Positions 12,245 to 24,960 of a stretch of DNA of 64,000 nt are shown in pieces. The position numbers and the translations under genes are program-made. How positions within the stretch are numbered: the first letter of the stretch is position 1; each line of letters opens with the position of its first letter. Origin of the DNA: Tubiluchus corallicola (taxonomy: Eukaryota; Priapulida; Priapulimorpha; Priapulimorphida; Tubiluchidae); NCBI GenBank assembly GCA_030141605.1, contig JAQGDQ010000038.1, forward strand, positions 372,001 through 436,000. The letters run 5' to 3'. The notes under the pieces were generated by a model. That model saw only the letters and a list, made by a program, of their open reading frames with translations, made no database searches and was not told the DNA's origin.

Positions 12245-15200
12245 GTAGTAAAAAAAATTAAACGCATTTTCTGATAAACAAAATAAAACTTTATTGAAGG
12301 CATAATAAAGTTTACATGATACACTTGGTTATGTTCTGGGTTAACATTGATGACTCATTTTCAAACATTTTTTTAAAAAGTTGATACCAGTCATAACTTT
12401 TATTAACGTTGTTTCAGATGACATCATGCTATTTGAAGAAATTATTTTTATATAGATCTGTAGAAGCAGTTTAAAAAACTTCGGCCATTGATTTCTAGAG
12501 CTCTTTACTTTAGTAGTAGCATGATTATTTAGAGTAAAGTAACCATGATGTATTTTAATTGTTTCTGTCAGATCAGCATCAAGAGTTCTTGTTGACAATG
12601 ATTAAACTCTGATGTTATCATCACTTAATTTTTCACATCAATTTTGTATACCTTCAAAAGCATTTACATTTTTCTTCAATTATGGTGACCAAACTGTCCT
12701 ATTACTATTAGTTTCCAGATTCGGCCTCACAAAAGCTTTATACAAGGGTTCAGTTGTTACAGATGGTTTATCATATTTTATAGATATTAATTTAGCCTAT
12801 TTTTTGACGAATTTGTATCAAATTTTTTCAATGTTTTTCGAAGGTTTTAAATCAGATGATACAATTATATCAAGACACAGACACACACGTGCGCATGAAC
12901 GGCAACACACGCACCTTGAATGTTGTAGTAAGGCACCGCTTTTAGTTCAGCTAAGATTTACAAGTGACTATATAAGGAACTGCTTACTATTAATTTTTTC
13001 ATTTGTTAAATTTAATTTTTAAAGTGACTTTTACTGGCTAATTTACCAATGTTCTCCTAATCTACCAAAATTTGTACGGATAAACATAGCGTTATTAGGC
13101 ATTCTTTGACAAATTGTGAAAACAAACTAACAGTATTAACGACTGGTGCAGTCAATTACCAGAAGTTGATCACTGTAGATGTGAAAATTAATGAAAAGCT
13201 TTATCATCAACCTCAGTAGTATTACCCGACTTGCAAAGTTGCTCCAACTTCTTAAGTTCTTCATATGTTTGCAGACTATAGTCAGCAGTGGTTACAAAGA
13301 TTTGCGTGTGTACAGAATTAGCTATCTTTACGTACTGTAATTCTTTTGATCACATCGCTTCACAGACTAATGTGCACCTCATTACGTGAGTGCAAATAGG
13401 GTATAGTATAGTAGTTGATTTTATCCATCTGAAACAGTCCACTTTTCACATAGTTATCAAATGTAAACTGTACAACAATACCGCTCTTAACACCTTTATT
13501 TGTGATGCAAGGAAGTCAGAAGCTGAGGCTTTTTCCTTTAGTGAAAGTTAAAGAATGTTAAGGCCGGCCATACTTTTAACTGTGCCAGACTTTATTAAAA
13601 AAACTTAATTTTCGGGTATTCATTGAATGAGTAGAGCTTTGTGAATTAAGTATTTTATCAAGAAGTATTTAAATGGTGACAGAAATTGCGTCCCAGGTCT
13701 GATTAATTTATTTCTGTGAGCTTGATTCAGTTTTTTACTTTGCTACTCAATTAGGTAATGAAGAACGGATTATTATCTCAGGTTTATGTGTAATATAGCC
13801 TGCTGATATTCTCAATCAGATTCTCTGTCCTAGTTTTCGTGAGCCAGTGTTTAATAGTATATGCCTTGATAATGCAAAATATGCAAATTAAATGTGAATC
13901 ATTAATGATTAACTCCATATATGTATATCCTGCAACTTGTATCTGAAAACAAAATACAGATTTTTTGCTTTATTTGTAGATTTAATATTCGTGTAAGTTG
14001 TGTGTATGTTTGACACAAATCTGTAATCTTTAGCGTTTTTTCAGGTTATCATACTTGCAGTGAACGGCTAAAGTTCTGCGTTTTGAAAAAGCATTCCTGC
14101 ACATAAGAAAAGACTGGACCCAAGAGTTGCTTGAAATCATGGCTGCTTCAACTGTGAGTACAGTTTGCTTAAAAAAACATTTGCGTGTGTCATGAAGGCC
14201 TATAGGCCTGCTATATAAGGGTAACAAATGCTGTTGGAAAAACAGTAATTGGGTTGTTAGGAGTTCCCACTTTTAGTAGCAGATCACAGTGGTGAATACA
14301 AAATGTATGTTAATAACAATTTTTGAAAACTTTTAAAGTGATAAAAACTGCTAAGTCATAAGCTTTGCATGAAACTCTACTTTGCTGTTAGTATCCTTAG
14401 TGACAGCTCATAAGATCTTTGCCCTTAATGTCCTGTATTTAGATGAAATCCATTTTTTAGAAATTTATGCTAACTCGCAGTTCGACAAGTTTTCAAAAGA
14501 AAACAGGTATTAAATTTTGACCTGAGACTGCATAAATAACTTCATAGTCTTGTTATGTGGATGATGCTGTTTAGTTGACTCGGAAATTGTCCTAAATGGC
14601 AAGGCCAATGGTTCATAAGAATAATAAGCAAAAGATTTGCCGCTTAAAATAATACACAAGATTATATTTATCAAGTCGTGGTTTATTTATATGCACTCTA
14701 AACAATTTAACATACATCCACGGGACAATTAACATCACGGATGGGATAGTTTACTACAATATCACTCTGTATTGGCTCAATTATTTCCGTACTCTGCCAG
14801 CAGATGGTACCACTGGCTCGTGGGTTGTTCATTTGGCAGCTGCTTGTTTGTAGTTGACTATCCTGTATAGGGAACATGGTTGTTTACTCTTGTTGCTTCG
14901 CGTGGCAAGGCTGATCCATTCTGATCAATTTTGGAACAGGAAATTAGTTTGGGCCATTTTTTTCTAACTAAACTAGAACCTGCACTTTTTGGCTAAGATG
15001 GGGTTGGCATCTATAAAATTCACTTTCAAGCCAACATATGTCTTCAATTCATTTAACTACAACTAACTATATCTATCTAGGTTATGCTTAATTTAGGTTG
15101 TACGAGTGCACTCCTTGCCCCCCTTGTTGTTAAGCCCAAACTCATGTTACAGTAAATGTAATCTGGTGCCCACCATCCAGAGTTCGGTTCGTGATCAGAT

Positions 15201-18200
15201 GCGGTGTTGTTAAGTTTACTCTATAGGGTCTGCACTCTACAGTAAACATCTTTCAGTGAATAAAGGCTCATGCTGCTTTAAGTGAGTTAATTGAAGACTG
15301 GGATTTAACAGATTTTATTGATATTTAGAATCTGTTTTTCAGTCTGTTGAATTTATTTGATGTTGTGATATTGTTAATATCGTGTTAATGGTGTGTTTAA
15401 ATAGTCATATTAGAATTAGATCAGACATTTTTTCTGGTAAAATTTTGGTATAAGTTGCAATTTAAACAAGTGCTTTTAAAGTGCCTACAAATGATCTTCA
15501 AATCGTTTTACTGACAAATATTTATGATTTAAAACTGATTTGAAAACTCACAAGATTGATAATTTATCCAGTACTGCAGAAGGGATTGAAGGGAGCTGCT
15601 CACTACTTTCCGCAACACATATATCAGCATATGGTAGTTCCAAATGTTATTAATGATTCATTAGTTCATTTTTTTATATAATTAAATTTTTATTTATTCG
15701 TTAATTTTTACTTAAATTTTAATTCGAGCTAAAGCCATTTTATGGTAAAATAGATTGCACGTTTGTTGTACATAATAATTTGTCTAAACTTTGCTGGACA
15801 AAAAGTCTGACGTCTAGTTTCGTGACAGAAGGCCATATAATATAGAAAAGAGTTTTGAAAGGCTTAATTCAGTAAGGTTGAGCTGCTACCTTAAATATCA
15901 TATTTAAGTCATTTTCCTGTAACCATTCGTGATTGGATTGCAGGTTATCCTGATTGTTTGAGAAATTTTTATCAAAAGTTGTACAGCTATAATCATTTGT
16001 AAAAGATGTCTGTTTTGGAACTTCGTTATTACTTACTACTGGAGTATTAATTGTATAGAACTATATACTGTATAGCAGGCACGTAGGCGCTCCACCCCAC
16101 TCCACACAACTTCATCTTTTTATTTCAAAGTATAACAATTTATATCAGCTAGTGTGAATCTTACATGTCACTCCTAAAATAACAGTAATATTTGCCCTCA
16201 AATTAAATCTGAATCGCAGGAAATACATTATAAGCTGATTTTTGCAAATGTCTCGAGTCTCATTAGCTAGAGTTTACACATCTTTTTACTTTAACCAATT
16301 AGCTTTCATTTTGGAAGTTTTGGAAGTTTTTATAGGGAAGGTCTGCTGTTCTTTGGAGCTATAGTGATAATCAGATCGTGCAGATGTGGTTCGCTTCTGT
16401 GCTTTAGTTTTTCTAGTCAGACCTGGAGTTTTCCCAGCACTTGCTGCATAGGGAGATAGGTACAGTTTTCTGATTTTCCAGAAAGTCCTGTTCGCTTTTT
16501 TCATTTATTTTAGGGCTTGCATACAATCAAAATATTAGTAGTTTCTTCTTTGGGCTTTAACATGTTCCGTGCCGGTTAGGTTACACATGTTAGGTTAACC
16601 TAAAGTTTAGGTTTATTATAGGGCTTGCTTGCTTGAGGTTTTTTACTCATACATCAATTATCCCAATTACAGAGCTTCCCAGTTTTCAGTTCCCCACAAC
16701 TTTGATTCATTTCAACTGTGCATTCATTTCAATTGTGCTTTATTGTGGTTAGGCTTTAGCATGTGGAGACAGTTACTGTATTAGATTGTTTCATTCCCAT
16801 TATTGCACTTCCGGTGGTGAAGCGTTGCCATACGCCTGTTTAGTGCTTGTTTAGTTTCTGTATTTGCACTTGTAAGAGAATTTTTATATTTGATCTCCAG
16901 CTTTCATTACATGCTTAATTATACATCAGTGAATCATCAATAACAGTGTGGAAAGTTAAGACTTGGGTGCTGATAACTATTCCTGGTTGCAGTGTTGTGC
17001 TGACCAGCTGCTGCCTTTTTGTTATGTAAACGACTTGAATGTATCTACTTTGTACAGAATATTTTATTGGTGGTACAGAATTATGTTTTTCGTAACTGAT
17101 GCACAACCAATATATGTGTACCTTTTATCAAACTACATAAGTGCTTCTATCTTTTTATGGAACTAAGTGTTAATCTTGTCTTATCAATAACAACCTTTTT
17201 CATTCAAGTGTCAGACTTGTTCAGTATATGGAACGTAAATGACTTTGAAAAATGAGTGTGATTACTGATACCTTTGCAAGGAAATTAGATCTACGAACTG
17301 AATTTTGAAGGCTCGAGTTTATAAATGTTTAGAGCCATTCCTAGACTAGAGGCAGGCTAATAAATTAAAATTTCAGTATTCTTAGTTCACTAAGGTTATT
17401 TAAACATTTTGTTTGCAATCTTGTCTGCTGATATATGAACTGTTTGAATTTCATCTAGCTATAGCATAAAAGCATGGTTGTTCTAAAGGGCTTTCTTAGT
17501 TTATCTATTTAGGATTTTAGGTTAAGCACCTTTTCCCAGAATAGTTTACAACACTTTGGTAATTTAGTTACGCCTTCTAGAATATCAACAGAGTCGGCGT
17601 TTTTTATCAGGAAAGCTTAGACAGCATGTGCTACAACAGCTGCTCATTTTATGGGCTGCTTTTATTAAGTTTGCTTGCATTTTTTTTAACAACAAACAGC
17701 ATAAAAATTAGTGTCTGCTATTCAGACCCGATTTCCCTTTTTGTGAACTTTATGATGTAAAAACTTGCCTTGTCAGGCCCTGCCTGTTTGTGAAAGGATT
17801 TGGGCATTAGACGCACTTAAAAGTATGATTGGTTAGTATTTGCTTTTTCAATTTTAGAATAAATTATAGTGTCAAAACTGTGATTGCTTTCTATAGCTGA
17901 AAAAATGAAATGTACACGATGATTTTGGATGCATGCCCAAATTTTTAACCATTAAGCCATTCAGTCGTATTGTATTACTTCAACTATTACTTTACCACGA
18001 CTATTCTAAAACAGTTAATTGGCTGATTGGCCATTGAGATTTGATCTCCAAAGACTGGATAATATATCTATTTTTTAGAGTTCTGTACTTAAAAGTTCTA
18101 GATCATATTATATTATTTCACCTATTAGTTAATATCTCCCTTGTGCAAGTGGTTAGTTTCAAACAATATATCCCATGGCCATGTCATAAAGGCTCATCTC

Positions 18201-19395
18201 AGTATTTTTCAAAATTATTGGCTGTATGTAATTGTTGTCAAGAACTTGGCCAGTTTGCCTTCAGTATGACTACCCATTTCCAGTTTTCATTTCTAAATAT
18301 CCATTTAAAGAACATTTAATGTTAAAAGGTCCTTTATTTATATTTCTTTAGGGTTTCGTCTTTCATCTTAGAAGCCAGTTTTGTGACGACATGACCTCTT
18401 TCTAGTGTTTATGCAAAGCATAGGAGAGTTGTGTATTTTGATGAATCTTAATATCAACTGACATATTGTTGTTATCTTTTGGTATTGAATTTAGCAGATG
18501 CAAAACAGCTTTCGGTATCGCGCAGCTTCCTTTCTTGGTGATTATAGTCCTGTAAGATTTTTCTAAAGCTATTTAGATTAGCTTTCAGATTATAATCTCA
18601 GTACCTAGCTAATTGATCATGTATGTTTTTCTAGTGCCTAGTAGACCACTGATCCAGTTCTCAGTTAAAAATGATTAACTCCTGACTTTTATGATGTTTG
18701 TTGATTTAGTAATCTGAGACTTTGTTGTAGGCCTAACCCTAGCATGAACAAAAGCTTATAGCATTGATATGCTGGTGAAAATAGTAACATTGTGCGTTTT
18801 TTGTATGTAAATATTTTTTCTGTTAAAATTCTGATGTATACACGTGCACGTGTTAGTGTACTGGTCTGTTTGGCTGAAGTTCTTGGTAAACAAGGCTCTT
18901 AATTTAATAATTAATTTATGAGCTTTGGCTGCTGGATAAATTTGACTGGTATGATTTTAATTATTTTGTTCACAAATTTACCTTAATATTGCCAGTTCTT
19001 GTAATTTGTTGTGAGTTTCAAACCTATTGTGTACTGACTGTTATCAGTCAAATTTCACAGCTTTTTGAGTTTTCAGCTACACACATTGTGAGGTGAATTT
19101 TAGGATGAATTACAACTTTAAAGTTGAATAGGTTCCCAAATTAGCCGGGAATTAACGAAATAATTAATTAATTAATTATTAGGACAATGACAGTCATAGT
19201 TAATTAATGGTAAAGTTGAATAGCTTTCCGACAAATGGTCGCTTGACTTGCTGATCGACCCACTGATTGTCATGTGTGAAATCGATACAAAATCTTGGAT
19301 ATGCTAGAGCTTCACTGTCAGCTTTGTGCAACCTAGTTCATTGTACACATCACACTTATATGCTCACTACATGCCTTTTTTTTTGTTGTTGTCAG
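12245..19395. other. 7-kb stretch without a supportable gene
   Basis: AT-rich DNA that probably includes the 5' flank and a 5'-UTR intron of the F-box gene downstream. Around 12248-12320 an AATAAAACTTTATTGAAGG tail resembles LINE 3' ends. A possible small exon at 14044-14153 has a TTTTTTCAG acceptor and a GTGAGT donor. Near 14690-15270 the sequence is somewhat GC-richer with an unresolved repeat-like character. A lysine-rich 72-codon ORF on the minus strand (16286-16504) has no family resemblance I recognise. Confidence 0.4.
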
Positions 19396-19446
19396 TACCA
19401 TACCATACCATACCATACCATACCATACCATACCATACCATACCAT
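19396..19446. repeat. (TACCA)n microsatellite
   Basis: Ten perfect TACCA units in a row followed by a T run. No function is suggested. Confidence 0.97.
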
Positions 19447-19707
19447 TTTTTTTTTGTTATATGAGATTACTATATACAGATATGCTCATTGCTTTCAAAA
19501 ATGTAATTGCCATCAGTAACAGCTGAAAAAGTTGTCCAACTAGTTTATTAAATTCGATTGGTTACTAAAGTTTATTTTTTTTCTAAACTTCATTGTGTAA
19601 AATTAACTTTTAACTATGTTTTATGAAATTATGATTTTATTTACGGTATTTTAAATAATATTTGCTACTCTTTTTTCAGGTAATAACAAGTGAAGTAGAT
19701 TCATTAC

Positions 19708-19978
19708 ATGTTCTCATCCTACCATCGTTCATTTGTTCGCAATGGTTACCAACGAAACAGCATTCACAGAAACAGCAGCTATCGTGACAGTATCATTGAA
19801 ATTCTTCGTTGGACAATGCCTGAGTGGGATAGGGTACCCACAGTTGCTCTGGTAAATATGTCCTTTAGTCTATATGCAGAAAAGATTGAAAGTATTTCTT
19901 ATAATTCATTGTTAAATCTGCTTAAGTTATAAAACACGACATTTATTGTGTATATATATATATATATACTATATATCA

Positions 19979-20024
<46 letters not shown>

Positions 20025-22400
20025 ATGGCATTTTTGGGGACATTGAAAGTATTTCTTATAATTTATTGTTAAATCTACTTAAGTTATAAAACACGACATT
20101 TAGTATATAGTACGTGGCATTTGTTGGAACTTTTTTCTTCTGTACAAGTTGGCAGCTTGCAAGCTGGAATCCAGCACTCTGTGGCAGGGCTTACTTTATG
20201 TGGATGATTGTGCAGGACTGAAAACTGGTTCATTATGAAAACTGCTTCCGTAAGATAGGACATTGTCCATGGCACCACCAATGGCTTAGCTAACAGTTTC
20301 ATGTATCAGGACCAACATGTTTCAAAATTGGTGCCTTCTCAACATTTTTTAACTCCTTAGTTTTCTTGTGAGGTAAAAGTTGAATCTTTTTTTTTATTTC
20401 GTATTCGCATTGCCTTAGAATTTTCTGAAGTCATTACTTTATATGACCAACCTGCCTTCCGTGTTTCTGAAATTTATGCAACTCGTCTTACCAAGGTTGA
20501 CTGATGGAACCAAGGATCAAATTGACCCAAATCCAATTATTATAATATATTCTAGTCACATACTGATACTGTCTCTTGTGGCAAACAAACATATAACTGC
20601 TTCATGTGTCACGGTGGCTTTTTTATGTGCTTGCTGCCCCTAACTTTAGAACCTGGCTATGTCCCTGGGCACTACATTTGGATGAACGTACATCTTTCCT
20701 CAATGAGATAAACAGTAAAAAATAGCATGGTGAATCAAACTGCTCTGAATGTGTAATGAACGGTAACCTCCCAATCTCCATTCACTTACTGCTTCAACAT
20801 CGTTTAGAGGTATTGCTGTGTTGTTACAAACACAAAACGTCTTGCAAAAACACAATGGTTCTAATCATTGTGCATAAGTAGTTTTATAATATGAAAGGAC
20901 AATTTTTATTTATTTTTACATGCCCTTTATATGCTGTTGCACTCTTGCTCCTATTGCCTATAATTTTACCCTTGTTGGCTCTTTGATTTGGACATAAATA
21001 TACACCTCAACACTAGTGTGTCTTAGGCTCTCTAAAGCTAAACATATCACTGGCTAAAAATGAGTTAACATCACTTTATAATACATCCACTAATTGATCA
21101 ACTTTTGCAGGTGCGGATATTTTCCTATTTGACCACAGCTGAAAAACTTGTTGCTGCTAGCGTTTGTCACCATTGGGCAGAGGCAGCAGCCCACCCGTCG
21201 TTATGGAGACAAGTAAACATCAATCCAAGCATGATTTCTGAGGATTGTGTAGAGTTGTTCCAGTGTTACGCTGGTCATATACAGCACATGGACGTAGAAG
21301 GGCTTTCATCAAAGCGCATTAAGCATTTGATAGAAATACTACAATCTGGTTACAAGCTTGGTGATCACTTGATCAAATTCTCATTGAAATTTCCTGCAGA
21401 TGATTACGGCAGCGTATCAGCTGACATTGTGCCAGAGCTAAGATGGTTGATCTCATCATTTCGAATGCTGAAGACATTCAGTGTGTTGAATACACGTATA
21501 GCTTGTGCATTTTATATGCTATCTCCAGATCCTGTAGGTGAATTATTACACAATAAGGCCAGTGCTCGGTCATTGCAAAAGCTCGAACTAGTCAATTATA
21601 CATTACTAAAATTTGCAAAGCCATTGCAATGGATCAGCAATTGTGAAAATTTAGTCAATTTAACGATTAGTCCACAGCATTTGAATGAATCGGTGCTTTA
21701 CTCATTGACCTCAATTCACACGTTGCGGACCATCACAATTGTATGTAACCAATTCACCGTGAGACAGAATTGCCACGTTATTGCTCGTTCCAGATGGGAA
21801 GAGTTTAAATACAAATCTCCAAAGGTGAAAATAGAGTGTCTTCTGCATTCATTAAACACATTTGGCCATTTGTTAATGGACTCCATACCTGTAAACTGGA
21901 TCTATTTTGAAGATGTGATAACCTTTGATGGATTGCGTAACCTGAAAAAGTATTCCGGCACCTTAGAAAGATATTCCTATGTCAACATGGCGCCGGCACA
22001 AACATTGATACGTAACATTGTGACTTCATCAGGACAAACTGACAATAATGGTACTTCTAATCTCCTGCCGGTATTTGATAGTCACATGATTACATTTGCT
22101 AGAATATGTCATAATCTCCACACTTTTGAGTTTAGTGAAGTGATAAGCTGTTCAGCCTTGTTGCTGATTGTTGATCTGTCGCCAAAGCTGAAAACTGTTC
22201 GAGTCAGGAGCAGTAAGTTGGTGTTTGATGGACAAAAGTCAAATATGTTTAGAGAAATGTCCAAAGCTCAGCGATCACTTTGGTTTAAAAACTATGCATC
22301 ATCACTTCTTCCATTTCTCCATCAAATGTCTGTCATGTTACAGTACCCGTGGCAACCGCTCTCTGATGCAGAGTTTGTTGCCATTTGCAAAAAGCTGTGA
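19708..22400 (+). CDS. FBXO33: F-box protein, FBXO33/FBXO39-like
   Basis: Predicted substrate adaptor of an SCF (Skp1-Cullin-F-box) ubiquitin ligase. Coding exons are 19708-19851 and 21111-22400, joined in phase 0 with a GTAAAT donor and a TTTTGCAG acceptor; the product is 477 residues. The F-box spans about residues 40-85 (RVPTVAL, then across the junction VRIFSYLTTAEKLVAASVCH, ending HPSLWRQ). The rest is a long leucine-rich, LRR-like region without obvious repeats, as in FBXO33. The C-terminus contains the YPWQPLSDAE block, comparable to the QPW...D.E end of FBXO33. An in-frame TAG at 19696-19698 precedes the ATG, and an acceptor ending at 19679 implies a 5'-UTR intron. Orthology to FBXO33 rather than FBXO39 is an inference. 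Confidence 0.8.
19885..20125. repeat. intronic tandem duplication split by a (TA)n tract
   Basis: A 61-base segment at 19885-19945 recurs at 20042-20102 with two or three differences. The following TAGTACATGGCATTT recurs at 20107-20121. Between them lies a (TA)n microsatellite (about 19950-20020) that is nearly absent in the second unit. The block lies in the F-box gene intron. Confidence 0.8.
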
Positions 22401-22702
22401 GAGTGGGTATTTTTATCTCGATAATCGCTTGAAGACATGGACATAAAAAGCTAGTAAAACTGTGGCTGATGATGACAGTTTCAAGGTGCTGTAATGGTTA
22501 ATGATAAATGTTTGACTTTATAAGACAATCTGTTTCTGATATTCAAAGGTGCATAATAAGACTGTGATTTTAACTGTTAACACTTGTGCAATCTTGTGCA
22601 AATTTTTTTTAAATGCTGCATATTATGCTCAGGAGCTAAATTTGTTTTCCAAAGTTGTGATCTGTAAAGAATTTACTATGAAAGTCAAATTTTAGTAAAC
22701 TA

Positions 22703-22708
22703 AATAAA
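22703..22708 (+). terminator. poly(A) signal of the F-box gene
   Basis: AATAAA 303 bases after the stop codon and followed by an A-rich tract; the nearest canonical hexamer downstream of the gene. Confidence 0.5.
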
Positions 22709-24659
22709 AAAAACTAAGCCGTAGATTGTTTGAAATGTCTTTTATTAATGCTCTTAACTGTTTGGCTTCTGTGGCTTCATGACACTGACATGATGATTTG
22801 ATTAGTATAATGAATTGCTAAGAAATGAGTTGAGCCTAGTGGAGTAACTTAAATTTTGCCTTTGAACGCATTCTGTTAAAGAATATAAATGGTTTAATAG
22901 ACCTAATGACATTTAAATTAGAACAAATAAAATGAACGGCTATAGTTATGATTAAATGCTGAAATTATGATTAAAATATAAATATTAATTACATTATGAA
23001 TCTTATGATATTTGTTCACATACTTGATAATGTGGCCAAGTTACCATCATTTATAATTTTTTTACTCTGCTGTAGTAGTAATTATTTCCTCATTATATAA
23101 TGTGACATTATCCTTTTATTTAACCATATTACACTTGTTACTTAGATAAATTTTAGTAATGATTTAATGAGCTGTAATAAATAAATTATTATAATATTGT
23201 GAAAGTATTTGTGTACTGCTGCACATTCTTTCTTATCATTTTTCAATTAAAAATAACCTTGAATTAAACAAAAATAGTGATTTAAACTGTGGTTACGTTT
23301 ATTTGCATGTAACTAACTGATAAAATCTTGGTGTAACTCTTTACTATAGTAAATGTAATACCTTCTTCTTTTCATATACTGTTCTTTATTACTGCAATGA
23401 TGATTTTCATTGCTGTAATTCATTTTCATCATGTTTGATGTGGTTAAACAGACAACACATAAAAGATGCACATCACAAGACTAAAAAATAAAAAATATAT
23501 TGGTAGGTATACCAGGTGATTCAACACATTTTTGAAGCTCTTGATAAAAAAACACACAGTAAAGAAAAGTAAAGACACGCTGTTTTAGTCCACACTGATA
23601 ATCTTCAGGCAAAGGAAAAACGAACAAAAAGCACTAATAACACTAGTTAAGAACTCGGTTCAACATGAAATAGGTCATTTGGTTAGTGCTATGAAGATGG
23701 CGCTGCAATGTCAGTTGGTTCAGCGGAAGTAGGTGTAGAGCATGGCTTGGAGTCCCTATTATCTTTTCTACGAAGTAACGGTGCTCTTAAGTAAGCTGAA
23801 CTCATGAATACTGTCAAACAGAAATTTCAAGTAGGTATGGATGGTTTGACATCTGGTCCCTACCATTATGCTCACTGCTGTCCATTGATAACCTGATGGT
23901 GATGATTGGTGTTTGGTGGTAATTTTACATTGTCTGCTGATTATACAGTGAATATTAATCTACTAGAAAATTTTGAAAAAACAGTTCAATTAGTGAATAA
24001 AGTCTTATTATTTTGTAGTACTTGTTAAAATTATTGCAACACAATGTCAATTTTGCATCATGCTGCTATTACCTATGAACAAAGTCAAAATCGGTATAAT
24101 TGCTTCTAGTTTCACTTAGTCTGTATAAGATAGTTTCAGTAAAAACACGAAGCAGTTCTATCAAGAACTGATACAAATAAAAAAAATTAACGTTTTCTGT
24201 TCAACAGTTGTTTAAATTGACATGATTAAAAACAATGCTGAATTTGTCAAAAATAAAAATTTTCATCATCATTTTTGGTAGGCAAGTCCTTGTGATTAAA
24301 ATCACTTATGAAAAATGCTAGAACAAAACCATTGCTGGAGAGGGCATCACTAAAATGACCATTGTACAACGCAAATGCCTTTAAGGCTAGCATCTCACCT
24401 TTGAGTCATGTGCATTCAACTTAATATAATCTGAAGATCTCTGGTTTAAATCTGACACAGTTGAACTAGTTCACATTTCTTTTCTTGCGACCAAAGTTTG
24501 GTTCAAAAATTAGTTCTAGCTCTAATAATATTGTTGCAATTAAGATTATAAATATGTATCATAGTGATATTTTTTTCTTTTTTCAAGAACGATTGGTTTG
24601 GGTTGGAAATTAACAAGACTAAAAATGACACTGAATAAACGCTTTTTCAATGTTAACTA
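22709..24659. other. intergenic stretch with a SINE-like relic
   Basis: No gene is supported. At about 24380-24475 the text ATCTCTGGTTTAAATCTGACAC resembles the B-box segment of the tRNA-derived units at 51.8-53.1 kb (GTCTCTGGTTCAAATCCACAC), suggesting a degraded dispersed copy of the same family. The remainder is AT-rich. Confidence 0.4.
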
Positions 24660-24960
24660 ACAGCTGTCAAGTTTGCTTTCTTTGCACCCGGTTTCTCTCG
24701 CCCCTCGCTGCTGGAAGTTGGTCGGTTCAGGTTTCTTGTCCGTGGAAGGCTCCATTTTCCGGCAAACTGTTTGTGTCGCTGAATTTTTATTTGAGAAGAT
24801 TCGTGCATATAGGTAGCGGTTTATTTATTTTATGTGCGTTTTAGTTCACTCTTTCAGTATTGAATAAGCGAGAGTAATTTTTGGAATTTTATCTCTTAAA
24901 TTTTGCACGTGGCCGTGGCTGCTCGATCTTCTTGCGACCTTCAATGCCTTTCAGTGTGAT
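24660..24960 (+). promoter_or_regulatory. candidate promoter / first non-coding exon of enolase
   Basis: This 300-base patch is clearly more GC- and CpG-containing than its surroundings and lies upstream of an enolase start whose ATG exon opens with a splice acceptor (exon start 26339). A leader exon must therefore lie upstream. Possible donors are ATAG|GTAGCG near 24813 and AAAAG|GTAAAT at 25257. I cannot choose between them without transcripts. Confidence 0.35.

Noticed and set aside
12341-13022. ORFs of 85 and 136 codons on opposite strands
   Set aside because: No recognisable domain; the region looks repeat-derived and the frames are not supported by splice sites.
14690-15270. Possible solo LTR (TATAAAA-like box, AATAAAG, TGGTGCCC word)
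   Set aside because: I could not find matching TG..CA ends, a second LTR or a target duplication, so the resemblance is too weak.
16286-16504. 72-codon Lys/Arg-rich ORF on the minus strand
   Set aside because: No family resemblance, stop immediately upstream of the ATG and no splice context that adds credibility; noted as a possible small protein but not supported.
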